Of a stretch of 64,000 nucleotides of DNA, positions 32,108-40,378 are shown in pieces. The notes beneath the pieces were generated by a model that saw nothing but the letters and a program-made list of their open reading frames with translations, did no database searches and had not been told where the DNA came from. Within the stretch, counting starts at the first letter, position 1; every line of letters begins with the position of its first letter. The position numbers and the translations under genes are program-made. This DNA is from Fimbriimonadaceae bacterium (lineage in GTDB: Bacteria > Armatimonadota > Fimbriimonadia > Fimbriimonadales > Fimbriimonadaceae). Where the stretch lies: positions 45,535-109,534 of the forward strand of contig JAMLGR010000016.1 in NCBI GenBank assembly GCA_023957775.1. Reading direction: 5' to 3'.

Positions 32108-34564
32108 ATGCTCGCATACGCATGGCTGGCGGTTGGTGCTTGGGCGCTTCAGGGAGGTCCCGCCGTCGATCCCGGCTCCCTCCAGATCCTGGACAGCGAG
32201 GGACGGCCCGGGGTGGCGTGTCCGCTCAAAGGCACGGACGTCGGCGCGACGATCGAAGGGTTTGGAGCCCGTGTCGTAGTCGTCCAGACGTTCACCAATC
32301 CGAGTCCGAAGCCCATCGAGGCGATCTACACCTTCCCGCTCCCCGAGAACTCGGCTGTCGACGGGATGCGCATGTTCGTCGGCGACCGCATCATCGAAGG
32401 GGTGATCAAGAAGCGCGCCGAGGCGCGCGAGACGTACGAGAAGGCGAAGAAGGAGGGCAAGTCCGCGGCGCTGCTCGACCAGCAAAGGCCGAACATCTTC
32501 ACCCAGTCCGTTGCGAACATCCCGCCCGGCGCGGAGATACGGGTGGCCATCACCTACGTTCAGATCCTCAAGTTCGAGAAAAGCGAGTTCGAATTCGTGT
32601 TCCCGATGGTGGTCGGGCACCGTTTCACCGGAGCCACGACGCCCGATCCGGAGAAGGTCAGCCCGCCGATCGTGCCTCGGGGCACCCGCTCGGGAGCGAA
32701 CATTCGCCTGACCGTCACCCTCGATGCCGGGGCGCCGATCACCTCGTTGTCTTCCGTCCTTCATAGGGTCGACGTGGAGCGCGAGGGCGCCACCCGCGCC
32801 CGTGTCCAGCTGGCGAACGCGAACGAAATCCCGAATCGCGATTTCATCCTCCACTACAGCGTCGCGGGGGACAGCGTGGTCGGAAGTCTGCTCACGACGA
32901 CCGACCCCAAGAAGGGCGGGTTCTTCACCCTCGTGCTCGTCCCGCCCAAAGCTCCAACCGAGAGCCAGGTGACGCCCAAGGAAGCGATCCTCGTGATCGA
33001 TCAAAGCGGGAGCCAGGACGGCCTTCCGATCGAGAAGTCCAAGGCGCTTTCCACCAAGGCGATCGACGCCCTGAACCCCAACGACACGTTCAACGTCGTC
33101 TCGTTCGCGAACACCTACACGGTCCTCTGGCCCCGACCGCGTCCCGTCACCACCGCCAATCAGTACACCGCCAAGCAGTACGTGGCGAAGCTCGAAGCCA
33201 ACGGGGGAACGCACCTCGAAGAAGCCGTCGCGGCCGCCCTCACGATGCCGCCCGATCCGAAGCGCCCCCGCGTGGTCCTCTTCAACACCGACGGGTACAT
33301 CGGAGGCGAGGCGGAAGCGCTCAAGGCCATCCAACGCCACCGGGGTAACGCGCGCATCTTCACGTTCGGAATTGGCAACTCGGTGAACCGCTACCTCATT
33401 GAAGCGATGAGCGCCGAGGGCCGGGGCGATGCGGAGATCGTCACACTGAACGCCGATCTCGACGCGGCCGTGGACCGTCTGGTGCAGCGCACCGACTCCC
33501 CGATCCTCACCGACATCGACGTCTCGTTCGAAGGCGTGCGCGTGCGCGACACGCTCCCTCGGGCGATTCCAGACGTGTTCAGCGAGACGCCCGTGATCGT
33601 GAAGGGCCGGTACGACCGTCCGGGCACTGGCTTCGTGATCGTGAAAGGCAAGCTGGCCGGCAAACCCTGGCAAGCGCGCTACCCCGTGACCTTCCCCTCG
33701 CAAGGCAACTCGGGTTCCGCGATCGGGTCGCTTTGGGCCCGCGCCAAGGTTGACGACCTGGAGCTTCAACAACGGTTTGAGGAGGTGTGGGGTCAGGCGC
33801 CCGCGCAGCCCCGCAAAGAGGATTTTTGGAAGAACGCGATCACTGGTCTCGCCCTTGAATTTTCGATCATGACCAAGTACACGTCGTTCGTCGCCGTGGA
33901 CAAGCGCATCGTGAATCCAGGAGGACAACAGGAAACGGTCCACGTCCCGATCGACATGGCCGACGGGGTAACTTACGAAGGGATCTTCGGGAAGGTCGAC
34001 GAGCGGCTGGCACCGACCAACAGCCCGGACACGTACCGGCCGGGAGATCCTCTGCTCAGCATCGACGCACCTCAGAACGCGCGCCAAGTGGTCGCCGTGT
34101 TTCCCGAGGGCGACGTGAAGCCCTTGGAGTGGAACGCGACCGCCCGGCGCTGGGAGGTTCGGTTCGATATCCCAGCCTCGTTTGCGGATGGGAGCTACAC
34201 GGTAACGGTCTACATCGTGGAGGCCGATGGCACGCGCCGGGTCGTGAAGATGCCTTTCGAGGTGTCCACCGTTGCGCCGGAGATGCACCCGTTGAGCCGA
34301 CTGCTCAAGGCCGACACGATTCGGCTGGAGCTGGATCCCGATCCGCGCTGGGCGCGAATCAGTCTCCTGACTCCATGGGGCGACCGGCTCGAGTTCGTGT
34401 ACGACGCGGCGACGGGGAAGATCCGGCTCGATGTGGTCCTTCCGAGGGGTTTTGAGGGAGGTTGGTTCCGGCTGGTCGGTCTCGACCGGGCGCACAATCA
34501 AGCCCAGATGAGGATCTTGATCAACGCCCGCGGCGAGATCCTGAAACGGGAACCGATCCGCTAA
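32108..34564 (+). CDS. VIT and von Willebrand factor A domain protein
   Basis: An 818-residue exported protein. ATG 32108 is supported by AGGAGG 5 nt upstream and a signal-like start (MLAYAWLAVGAWALQG); the frame also opens at GTG 32075. Residues about 35-165 form a VIT domain (VVVQTFTNPSPKPIEAIYTF, PLPENSAVDGM, IEGVIKKRAEARETYEKAKK). A VWA domain follows at about 290-465 with the MIDAS motif DQSGSQ, a Thr in GGTHLEEA, and VLFNTDGYIG. The C-terminal 300 residues are beta-rich. Such proteins are usually surface or periplasmic binding proteins. The next gene starts 4 nt after the stop, so they form an operon. Confidence 0.85.
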   Translation: MLAYAWLAVGAWALQGGPAVDPGSLQILDSEGRPGVACPLKGTDVGATIEGFGARVVVVQTFTNPSPKPIEAIYTFPLPENSAVDGMRMFVGDRIIEGVIKKRAEARETYEKAKKEGKSAALLDQQRPNIFTQSVANIPPGAEIRVAITYVQILKFEKSEFEFVFPMVVGHRFTGATTPDPEKVSPPIVPRGTRSGANIRLTVTLDAGAPITSLSSVLHRVDVEREGATRARVQLANANEIPNRDFILHYSVAGDSVVGSLLTTTDPKKGGFFTLVLVPPKAPTESQVTPKEAILVIDQSGSQDGLPIEKSKALSTKAIDALNPNDTFNVVSFANTYTVLWPRPRPVTTANQYTAKQYVAKLEANGGTHLEEAVAAALTMPPDPKRPRVVLFNTDGYIGGEAEALKAIQRHRGNARIFTFGIGNSVNRYLIEAMSAEGRGDAEIVTLNADLDAAVDRLVQRTDSPILTDIDVSFEGVRVRDTLPRAIPDVFSETPVIVKGRYDRPGTGFVIVKGKLAGKPWQARYPVTFPSQGNSGSAIGSLWARAKVDDLELQQRFEEVWGQAPAQPRKEDFWKNAITGLALEFSIMTKYTSFVAVDKRIVNPGGQQETVHVPIDMADGVTYEGIFGKVDERLAPTNSPDTYRPGDPLLSIDAPQNARQVVAVFPEGDVKPLEWNATARRWEVRFDIPASFADGSYTVTVYIVEADGTRRVVKMPFEVSTVAPEMHPLSRLLKADTIRLELDPDPRWARISLLTPWGDRLEFVYDAATGKIRLDVVLPRGFEGGWFRLVGLDRAHNQAQMRILINARGEILKREPIR

Positions 34565-34568
34565 CGCC

Positions 34569-36056
34569 ATGGCCACGAGCGTGCTGGCCTGGGTTCTGCT
34601 GCTGCTTGGCCCATCCGCGAGCACGTTTTGGGGTGACTACCGAACGGTCACCGCGCTCGCGTTTGACGCCAAGGGAACCCTATGGGCTGCCACCCGTGGG
34701 GGCCTCGTGGCTTACGATCTCCAGGGTGGGGCGAAGGCTTTCGGTTGGAACGGGCTCCTCGAAGGCCGCGGTCCCGAGGACGTGTGGATTCGCGACGGGA
34801 TTCCGTTTGCTTCGACGGGAGCGTCCGTGGGTTCTTGGGAGGACGGGCACTGGGTCGATCACCCCGAGCTTACGCCGAGGCGTCCGACACCGATTGCGGC
34901 CGAGGCCCCCGGGTTTCGCGTTCCCGATCGACCGGTGTGGCCGGAGTCTGCGGGTTTTCCGTTTGTTCCGCCTCCCGGCACGACTGGAACGCATGTGTCC
35001 GCGGTGGCCGGCGATGCCCGCCTGTTGATCGCGGCGTGGTACGGCGACGGCCTGTGGGTTCTGGAGAACGAATCCTGGCGCCGGCTTGCCGGCGGCTCCC
35101 GTCCGGAGTTTGCTGCGGTGCGCTCACTGGCTTGGCATGGGAACGACCTTGCCCTCGCCACGTTTGACGGCGACGTGTGGATTCGCGCAAAAGGGAAGTG
35201 GAAGCACCGCGCCCCTCCCCCGGGGCCCGGCGGGAGCGTTTACGGGTTGACGACGTTCGACGGACGCCTCTTTGCGAGCACGTTCGAGGAGGGGCTTGCG
35301 GTCCTGACGGGCGGGCGGTGGGCTCATGCCGTGCCTCCCTCGATGACGGGCCGCCATCCGCGGGAGCTTGTCGAGTTTCAAGGAAAGCTCTACGTCCGCC
35401 AGTCCACCGGCGAGGTGGATCGCTTCGATCGAAAGGCATGGACCCGCAACGTATTCCCTTGGCTGCTGCGGGGCTCCTCGACGTGTCTCGGGGACGGCGA
35501 GGGTCGACTCCTGGTGGGGCAGTTCGGCGGGTGGAGCGAATTCGACGGACAGCGCTGGTCGCACTTCCTCGACGTGGAAGCGCTGCAGGGCCAAGTGGTC
35601 ACCGCGCTGGCCTCGGATAGGGGCATGGTGTGGGTCGGCACCCAGCAAAGCGGAGTGGTTGCGGTCGACCGAAAGACGAAGTCAGCCATGACGCTTGATT
35701 TGAGGAGCGGATTGGGAGACGACTGGGTGCGGCGGATTCTGGCGGATACCCGCGGCCTTGTGGTCGGGCTCTTCCTTTCGGGCGCCTATGTTTGGCAGGG
35801 AACGGGTTTCGCCCGCCTCACCTCCAACCTGGAGGGGGAAGCCACCGGGTTGGCGCGGAACCCGTCGACCGGCACGTTGTATGTCGGGTCTCGCGACGGG
35901 CTGTGGAGGGTTGAGCATGGCGTCGGGACGCTTGTCGAGTTGCCCGAGACGACGGCGATGGAGGTTCAAGCGCTGCATGCCACCCCGCTCGGCCTCTGGG
36001 TGGGGATGCCGAGCGGATTGGGGTACTTGCCGTGGGCGGCGTTGGGCGAACCCTAG
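34569..36056 (+). CDS. Secreted beta-propeller protein
   Basis: A 495-residue protein with a signal peptide (MATSVLAWVLLLLG.., cleavage near SAS-TF). It has repeated propeller blades of the two-component-regulator-propeller type, seen as recurring units such as VTALAFDAKGTLWAATRGGL, VVTALASDRGMVWVGTQQSG and LYVGSRDGLWRV. There is no kinase or other effector domain, so it is a free-standing propeller. It is coupled to the VIT/VWA gene and may act with it at the cell surface. Confidence 0.7.
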   Translation: MATSVLAWVLLLLGPSASTFWGDYRTVTALAFDAKGTLWAATRGGLVAYDLQGGAKAFGWNGLLEGRGPEDVWIRDGIPFASTGASVGSWEDGHWVDHPELTPRRPTPIAAEAPGFRVPDRPVWPESAGFPFVPPPGTTGTHVSAVAGDARLLIAAWYGDGLWVLENESWRRLAGGSRPEFAAVRSLAWHGNDLALATFDGDVWIRAKGKWKHRAPPPGPGGSVYGLTTFDGRLFASTFEEGLAVLTGGRWAHAVPPSMTGRHPRELVEFQGKLYVRQSTGEVDRFDRKAWTRNVFPWLLRGSSTCLGDGEGRLLVGQFGGWSEFDGQRWSHFLDVEALQGQVVTALASDRGMVWVGTQQSGVVAVDRKTKSAMTLDLRSGLGDDWVRRILADTRGLVVGLFLSGAYVWQGTGFARLTSNLEGEATGLARNPSTGTLYVGSRDGLWRVEHGVGTLVELPETTAMEVQALHATPLGLWVGMPSGLGYLPWAALGEP

Positions 36057-36119
36057 CTAGGGCCAACGGGCGACCCTGTTCGAATTGCTGGGTTCCAGAG
36101 TCAATGGACCCGGGTCATC

Positions 36120-36149
36120 TTGCTAGCCAAGGACGGTGTATGTTACAGT
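36120..36149 (+). promoter_or_regulatory. Promoter of the PEP-CTERM gene at 36192
   Basis: TTGCTA (36120-36125), an 18-bp spacer and TACAGT (36144-36149), 42 bp before the start codon. Confidence 0.5.
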
Positions 36150-36191
36150 AGATTCACCAAGACTTTCCTTGGCTACTGATTGGAGGGAGAA

Positions 36192-37007
36192 ATGAGACCA
36201 ACTCTACTTGTCGCTTTTGGTATCCTCGCCGGCTTGTCCGCAACCGCCGAGGCAACCCTTGTCTACGCTGTCGATCTGCGCAACGGCAGGTTTGTGACGT
36301 TCGACACGCTGGCGCCCGGAACGCAGAACGTTCTGGCGACCAGCTACACGGGCGGCTACTACGGTCTGGACTTCGACGCCTCGGCGACGAACCTCTACGG
36401 AGCGAAGGGCTCTTCGACCGTGACGCCTACCCTCGAGCGGCTGAATCTCGCCGATGGCAGCGTGGCATCGTCGACCCCGATCACGGGATTGGACGCCGGT
36501 GGAACGGTTACCGGACTGACGATCGACAACGCGAACAACGCGTATCTTTCGGCAAGCGGAACGGCGGGCTACAACCTGTACAATCTCAATCTGGGGACCG
36601 GTGCGGCGTCCCTCATTGGCACGATGTCCGCCACGAATATCGTCATCGATATCGCGACGGACGTCAACGGGCGCATGGTTGCCCACGACATCAGCACCGA
36701 CAGCTTCTGGTTCGTGAACACCAGCTCAGCCGCGATGACCCTGATCGGGTCGCACGGCTTGGCGGCGAACTTCGCCCAGGGCATGGACTTTGACTGGTCC
36801 AACAACACGCTCTATGCCGCCGTCTATACGGGTGGTGGCACGTTGACCTACGGCTCGGTGAGTCTGGCCGACGGTTCGGTCACCTCGATTCCCGGCATCG
36901 TCAGCGGCGAGTACGAGATGGCGGTTCAGTCGCCGGTTCCCGAGCCCGCGTCGATCATGGCCCTCAGCCTCGGCGCATTGGCGCTGCTCCGACGACGGAA
37001 ACGATAA
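36192..37007 (+). CDS. PEP-CTERM secreted protein, DUF4394/propeller-like
   Basis: A 271-residue protein with GGAGGGAGAA just before ATG 36192 and a signal peptide (cleavage near AEA-TL). The body has repeats such as LVYAVDLRNGRFVTFDTLAP, GLTIDNANNAYLSASG and GMDFDWSNNTLYAAVYTGGG, resembling DUF4394 or a small propeller. The tail is VPEPASIMALSLGALALLRR. A strong terminator follows. The function is unknown beyond likely surface sorting. Confidence 0.75.
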   Translation: MRPTLLVAFGILAGLSATAEATLVYAVDLRNGRFVTFDTLAPGTQNVLATSYTGGYYGLDFDASATNLYGAKGSSTVTPTLERLNLADGSVASSTPITGLDAGGTVTGLTIDNANNAYLSASGTAGYNLYNLNLGTGAASLIGTMSATNIVIDIATDVNGRMVAHDISTDSFWFVNTSSAAMTLIGSHGLAANFAQGMDFDWSNNTLYAAVYTGGGTLTYGSVSLADGSVTSIPGIVSGEYEMAVQSPVPEPASIMALSLGALALLRRRKR

Positions 37008-37026
37008 CGAATCGTCTGAGCACAAC

Positions 37027-37066
37027 GCGGGCCGCAAGGAACTCCTTGCGGCCCGCTTCGGTTTTT
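37027..37066 (+). terminator. Hairpin terminator
   Basis: A perfect 14-bp stem (GCGGGCCGCAAGGA and complement) with a 2-nt centre, followed by TTCGGTTTTT. It lies between convergent PEP-CTERM genes and may serve both. Confidence 0.85.
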
Positions 37067-37099
37067 GGGGGCTGTTGAGAAAGCCCCAGCGCTCTAGAG

Positions 37100-38074
37100 C
37101 TAGCGGCGGCGACGGCGAAGAGCCGCCAATCCAAGGCCGAGCACGAACATGCTTGCGGGTTCCGGCACGGGGTTGACGGCCAGACCGCCGAGGGGGCCAC
37201 CCGTATCGAAGGTCCCGCCCGCCGTCCACGTCCCGCCGCTGTCCGTGAATCGTGAGATGATGCCCGTTTCGTGGCCCGCAACGAACATCTCCTGCCCATC
37301 GGGGCTGAACGTCAACGATACCGCTCTGCTGACACTCGCGACGTTGGTTGTCGAGGCGAGGTTTCCAGACGCGTCGAACTCGAGTTTGAAGACCGCGTCG
37401 GCTCCGATGTCGGACACATAGAGATCGCCGTTGGGCGCGCGCTCTAGGTAGTGGAGGACGGAACTGCCGGGGACCGTCCAATCTGGCCCGAGCGTGTTGG
37501 TGGCCAGGTTGTAGCTGAATCCGACCGACGTGGCACGAGTGCCATAAAGCCACTGCCCGTCTGCGGAGACCGCCACTCCGCGCGTGCTGGTGCCAGGCAG
37601 GATCGAGCCGTTGGCCACGGCATTGCCAGCGCCATCAAAGGTGAATCGGGAGATCCCGTTGTTCAGGTTGGCTGCGAACAGCTCGCCCGAGTTTCCGAAA
37701 GCCAATTGGTGCACACCGAACAGGCCATTCCCCGTGATCGTGCCCGTCAGAGAAAACGAGTCGGTGCCGGCATCGTAGTCGAACCGAGAGATTGAGCTTG
37801 CGGCCGCGTTGCCGTGCCGATTACCCACCAAGAGCTCCGATGCGGAGCGGAAAGCCACGGAGGAGGGGTCCGCCAAATCGCTGGCAGCGAGCCCGCCGAT
37901 CGGATCAAAGGCTCCACCGTTCCCTGGCAGCTGCCAGCGATTGACCCCTCTCCACTCCGAGGGCCCGACCGACCCAGAAGGCGTCACGGTCGCCAACAAC
38001 TGGAAGGGGGCGGCACCTCCGACGGTGGCAACCATGGCGATCCCGAACGAAAACCAAATTCTCAACAGCTTCAA
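37100..38074 (-). CDS. PEP-CTERM secreted beta-propeller protein
   Basis: A 324-residue protein. The start is TTG 38074, placed 5 nt after AGGAGG, which then opens directly with a signal peptide (cleavage near GGA-AP). Propeller-like repeats are visible: LAFGNSGELFAANLNNGISR, GVAVSADGQWLYGTRATSVG and SLTFSPDGQEMFVAGHETGI. The tail is VPEPASMFVLGLGLAAL followed by RRRRR. It is divergent from the GH115-like gene across operator site D, and TACACT (complement of 38166-38171) stands exactly 11 bp from the operator, as in the lectin promoters. It is therefore a likely target of the SARP-like regulators. Confidence 0.8.
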   Translation of the reverse strand: MKLLRIWFSFGIAMVATVGGAAPFQLLATVTPSGSVGPSEWRGVNRWQLPGNGGAFDPIGGLAASDLADPSSVAFRSASELLVGNRHGNAAASSISRFDYDAGTDSFSLTGTITGNGLFGVHQLAFGNSGELFAANLNNGISRFTFDGAGNAVANGSILPGTSTRGVAVSADGQWLYGTRATSVGFSYNLATNTLGPDWTVPGSSVLHYLERAPNGDLYVSDIGADAVFKLEFDASGNLASTTNVASVSRAVSLTFSPDGQEMFVAGHETGIISRFTDSGGTWTAGGTFDTGGPLGGLAVNPVPEPASMFVLGLGLAALRRRRR

Positions 38075-38182
38075 GACACCCTCCTCTCGATGGCGTAGCC
38101 ACCGCATGCCAAATGGACCGACAAACGAAAGAGACTCCCTCAAATTGCAGGGATTCCAATCGCATAGTGTAGTCGCTGTTGC

Positions 38183-38200
38183 CGTGACGAAACCGTGACA
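38183..38200. promoter_or_regulatory. SARP-type direct-repeat operator, site D
   Basis: CGTGACG at 38183-38189 and CGTGACA at 38194-38200 keep the 11-bp period. The second repeat starts 36 nt before ATG 38230, and the leftward TACACT box has the same distance as at sites A and B. No regulator gene is adjacent here, so this site would have to be recognised in trans. Confidence 0.65.
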
Positions 38201-38229
38201 AGAGTGCGGAAACCATCGGAAGTGTAAGA

Positions 38230-40377
38230 ATGACAGCCTCGAAGGTGCAAGGCGACTGGGTCTCGCCCGAATCCACGGTTCCTCATGCGGCGTGCCGACG
38301 TGTTGTCCCTGTGAGGCCGGGTCCGTCGACCGTGGGTAACCTCCTTGGCGTGACTTTGGCCTTTGCGGCACTCGTGTGCCTTGCTCCGGCAACCGCCGCC
38401 GAGCCCATTCGGCGCGGTTCGTGGATCGAAACCGGCCCAGCGGGGTCCGGAGCGGTCGTGCTCGTCGCGAACCAGGCGTCGCGTCCGGTGATCGTTGTTC
38501 CCGAAGGGGAGAAACCCAACGTGCGCGTCGCCGCCCGGTTCTTGGCGGGCGACATCCGGAGCATCACAGGAGTCGAACCCGAAATCCTGGCGGCCACGCC
38601 CGCCGGGCGACCCTTCATCGCGCTGCGAACCCAAACCACCCGGGAGTGGGAGGCGTACACCGTGCGCACGGTCCCGGGAGGAATCGAGATCACGGGCTCC
38701 AACCCCCGCGGCACCGCGTTCGGCGCTTACGAACTCTGCGAGCGGCTCGGAGTCGATCCGCTCCATCGTTGGACCGGCTACGTTCCCGAGCGCCACTTGC
38801 CTCTGGTCGTCAAGAAGGTCGATTTCCACCAAGGGCCCCCCGACGTGAAGTTCCGAGGGTTCTTCCACGACGATGAAGACGTGTTTCCAAGGCCCATGAT
38901 TCCCCTCCAAGCCGCAGATGGGGGCATCGGGCCGGATCCCAACGGCGTGGTCTCGCTCGATGACTACAAGCGGTTCTTCGAAACGGCCCTGAGGCTGAAG
39001 ATGAACATGGTCGCCCCGTGGGTGCGGACCAACCGGTACCCCGCCGTGGAGCGGCTCGCCGACCGGTGGGGGCTCTACCTCACGTCGCACCATTACGACA
39101 CCCTGCTTTCGGATCCCTACCATTTCACGCGCCCCCAGCAGAAGACGCCGTTCAACGACGCCAAACCCGGCCTGGCCGAGCTGCGCGGGGTGAATCCCGA
39201 GTGGGATTTCGTGTCCAACCGGGACGGCATGGTCCGATTCTGGAAGGGAGGGGTCGAGGAGAACCACGCGATCGACTGCATCTGGCCCATTGGCCTCCGG
39301 GGAACCAACGACTACTCTTACAAGTGGCCCGAGGGCTACACCCAGGAGCAGATACTCGGAGCCTACGAGGACGCGTTCCGCATCCAAACCGAGCTGGTGA
39401 AGGCCCAGGTGCCGCCCACGCGCGAGCGGCTGTTCCACTTCACGATGTACACCGAGATGCTCCCCTACTACCAGACGGGGAAGCTTCGCGTGCCCGAGGA
39501 CGCCATCATCGTGTGGCCAGACAACAACGACGGGTTCATGCGCGGCCTGCCCTCGGGGCCTCATGCGCACAAGCACGGCGTGTACTACCACCTCGCCTAC
39601 CTCGGAGGAAACATCTCGAAACAGACCGCGCAGATCGTCCCGCTCGAGCGGGTCGAATCCGAGTTCCGCAAGATCTTCGAAGCGGGCGCCACGGAGTACA
39701 TGCTCGTCAACGTTTCGGATCTTCGCGAGTACCTGATGGGCGCGCGGTTCCTTTCCGACCTCTGTTGGAACGGCCGAAGGGAGTTCGAATCACCGGGGGC
39801 GGCGGATCGGTTTCTCGGCTGGTGGTGCCGGGAGTATTTCGGGGTGGACGGACCGGTCGAAGCAGCCTACCGCGCCTACTTCGCCTCGATTCCCGACACC
39901 ACGGACTACGGATACGGCGCCCTCAAGTGCTTGGGCGCCATTCCTTCGCTGAGGCTCAAATTCGAAGGCAAGCCGTTCGCGCCAGCGCAGCCGGATACTT
40001 TGCCGACGCTCCTCGCCCGTCAGCTCCTGACGCGCCGCCTCGAGGCCCGAGTGGCGGAGGGACGCGCCGCAATCCGCGACGACTTGGCGAGGCGGTTCTA
40101 CTTCGAAAACCTGGAACTTGCCGCGGCGATCGACCGACTCACCACGGAGGCGGGCGTGTTGCTCGTGTCGGCGATGGCCGAGCCGGACCGGAATAAGGCC
40201 CTCCGACGCTGCCGGGAGGCCCTGGTGCCGCTGGAGCATCTCGAGGCGCTGCTGCAGCGCGCGAACCGCCCGCCGTTCGAGCACTGGTACGGCCCGAGCT
40301 GGACCGTCCAGCGCGACAACCACATCGTGTTGCCGAGGGTCCGGCTCGAGGCCCTCCTGCGGGAGTTCGGCGCCTAG
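38230..40377 (+). CDS. Glycoside hydrolase family 115-like protein
   Basis: A 715-residue protein resembling GH115 (alpha-glucuronidase) enzymes. Order: N-terminal GH20b-like domain (VRVAARFLAGDIRSITGVEP, GSNPRGTAFGAYELCERLGV), then the barrel with KFRGFFHDDED, RLKMNMVAPWVRTNRYPAVE, YLTSHHYDTLL and IGLRGTNDYSYKWP. A signal-like segment (GVTLAFAALVCLAPATAAEP) begins about 40 residues in, so GTG 38311 would give a cleaner signal peptide. ATG 38230 is kept because its distance to operator site D is the one seen at three other loci. If the transcript is leaderless from there, the 27 extra residues may be inherited from a lost regulator gene. It would act on xylan side chains outside the cytoplasm; this is inferred. 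Confidence 0.75.
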   Translation: MTASKVQGDWVSPESTVPHAACRRVVPVRPGPSTVGNLLGVTLAFAALVCLAPATAAEPIRRGSWIETGPAGSGAVVLVANQASRPVIVVPEGEKPNVRVAARFLAGDIRSITGVEPEILAATPAGRPFIALRTQTTREWEAYTVRTVPGGIEITGSNPRGTAFGAYELCERLGVDPLHRWTGYVPERHLPLVVKKVDFHQGPPDVKFRGFFHDDEDVFPRPMIPLQAADGGIGPDPNGVVSLDDYKRFFETALRLKMNMVAPWVRTNRYPAVERLADRWGLYLTSHHYDTLLSDPYHFTRPQQKTPFNDAKPGLAELRGVNPEWDFVSNRDGMVRFWKGGVEENHAIDCIWPIGLRGTNDYSYKWPEGYTQEQILGAYEDAFRIQTELVKAQVPPTRERLFHFTMYTEMLPYYQTGKLRVPEDAIIVWPDNNDGFMRGLPSGPHAHKHGVYYHLAYLGGNISKQTAQIVPLERVESEFRKIFEAGATEYMLVNVSDLREYLMGARFLSDLCWNGRREFESPGAADRFLGWWCREYFGVDGPVEAAYRAYFASIPDTTDYGYGALKCLGAIPSLRLKFEGKPFAPAQPDTLPTLLARQLLTRRLEARVAEGRAAIRDDLARRFYFENLELAAAIDRLTTEAGVLLVSAMAEPDRNKALRRCREALVPLEHLEALLQRANRPPFEHWYGPSWTVQRDNHIVLPRVRLEALLREFGA

Positions 40378-40378
40378 A

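Noticed and set aside
32024..34624. 866-codon open frame on the minus strand
   Set aside because: It lies wholly opposite the VIT/VWA gene, whose domains, signal peptide and ribosome site are clear. The antisense product is His/Arg/Gly rich with no motif, as expected for the complement of a high-GC gene.
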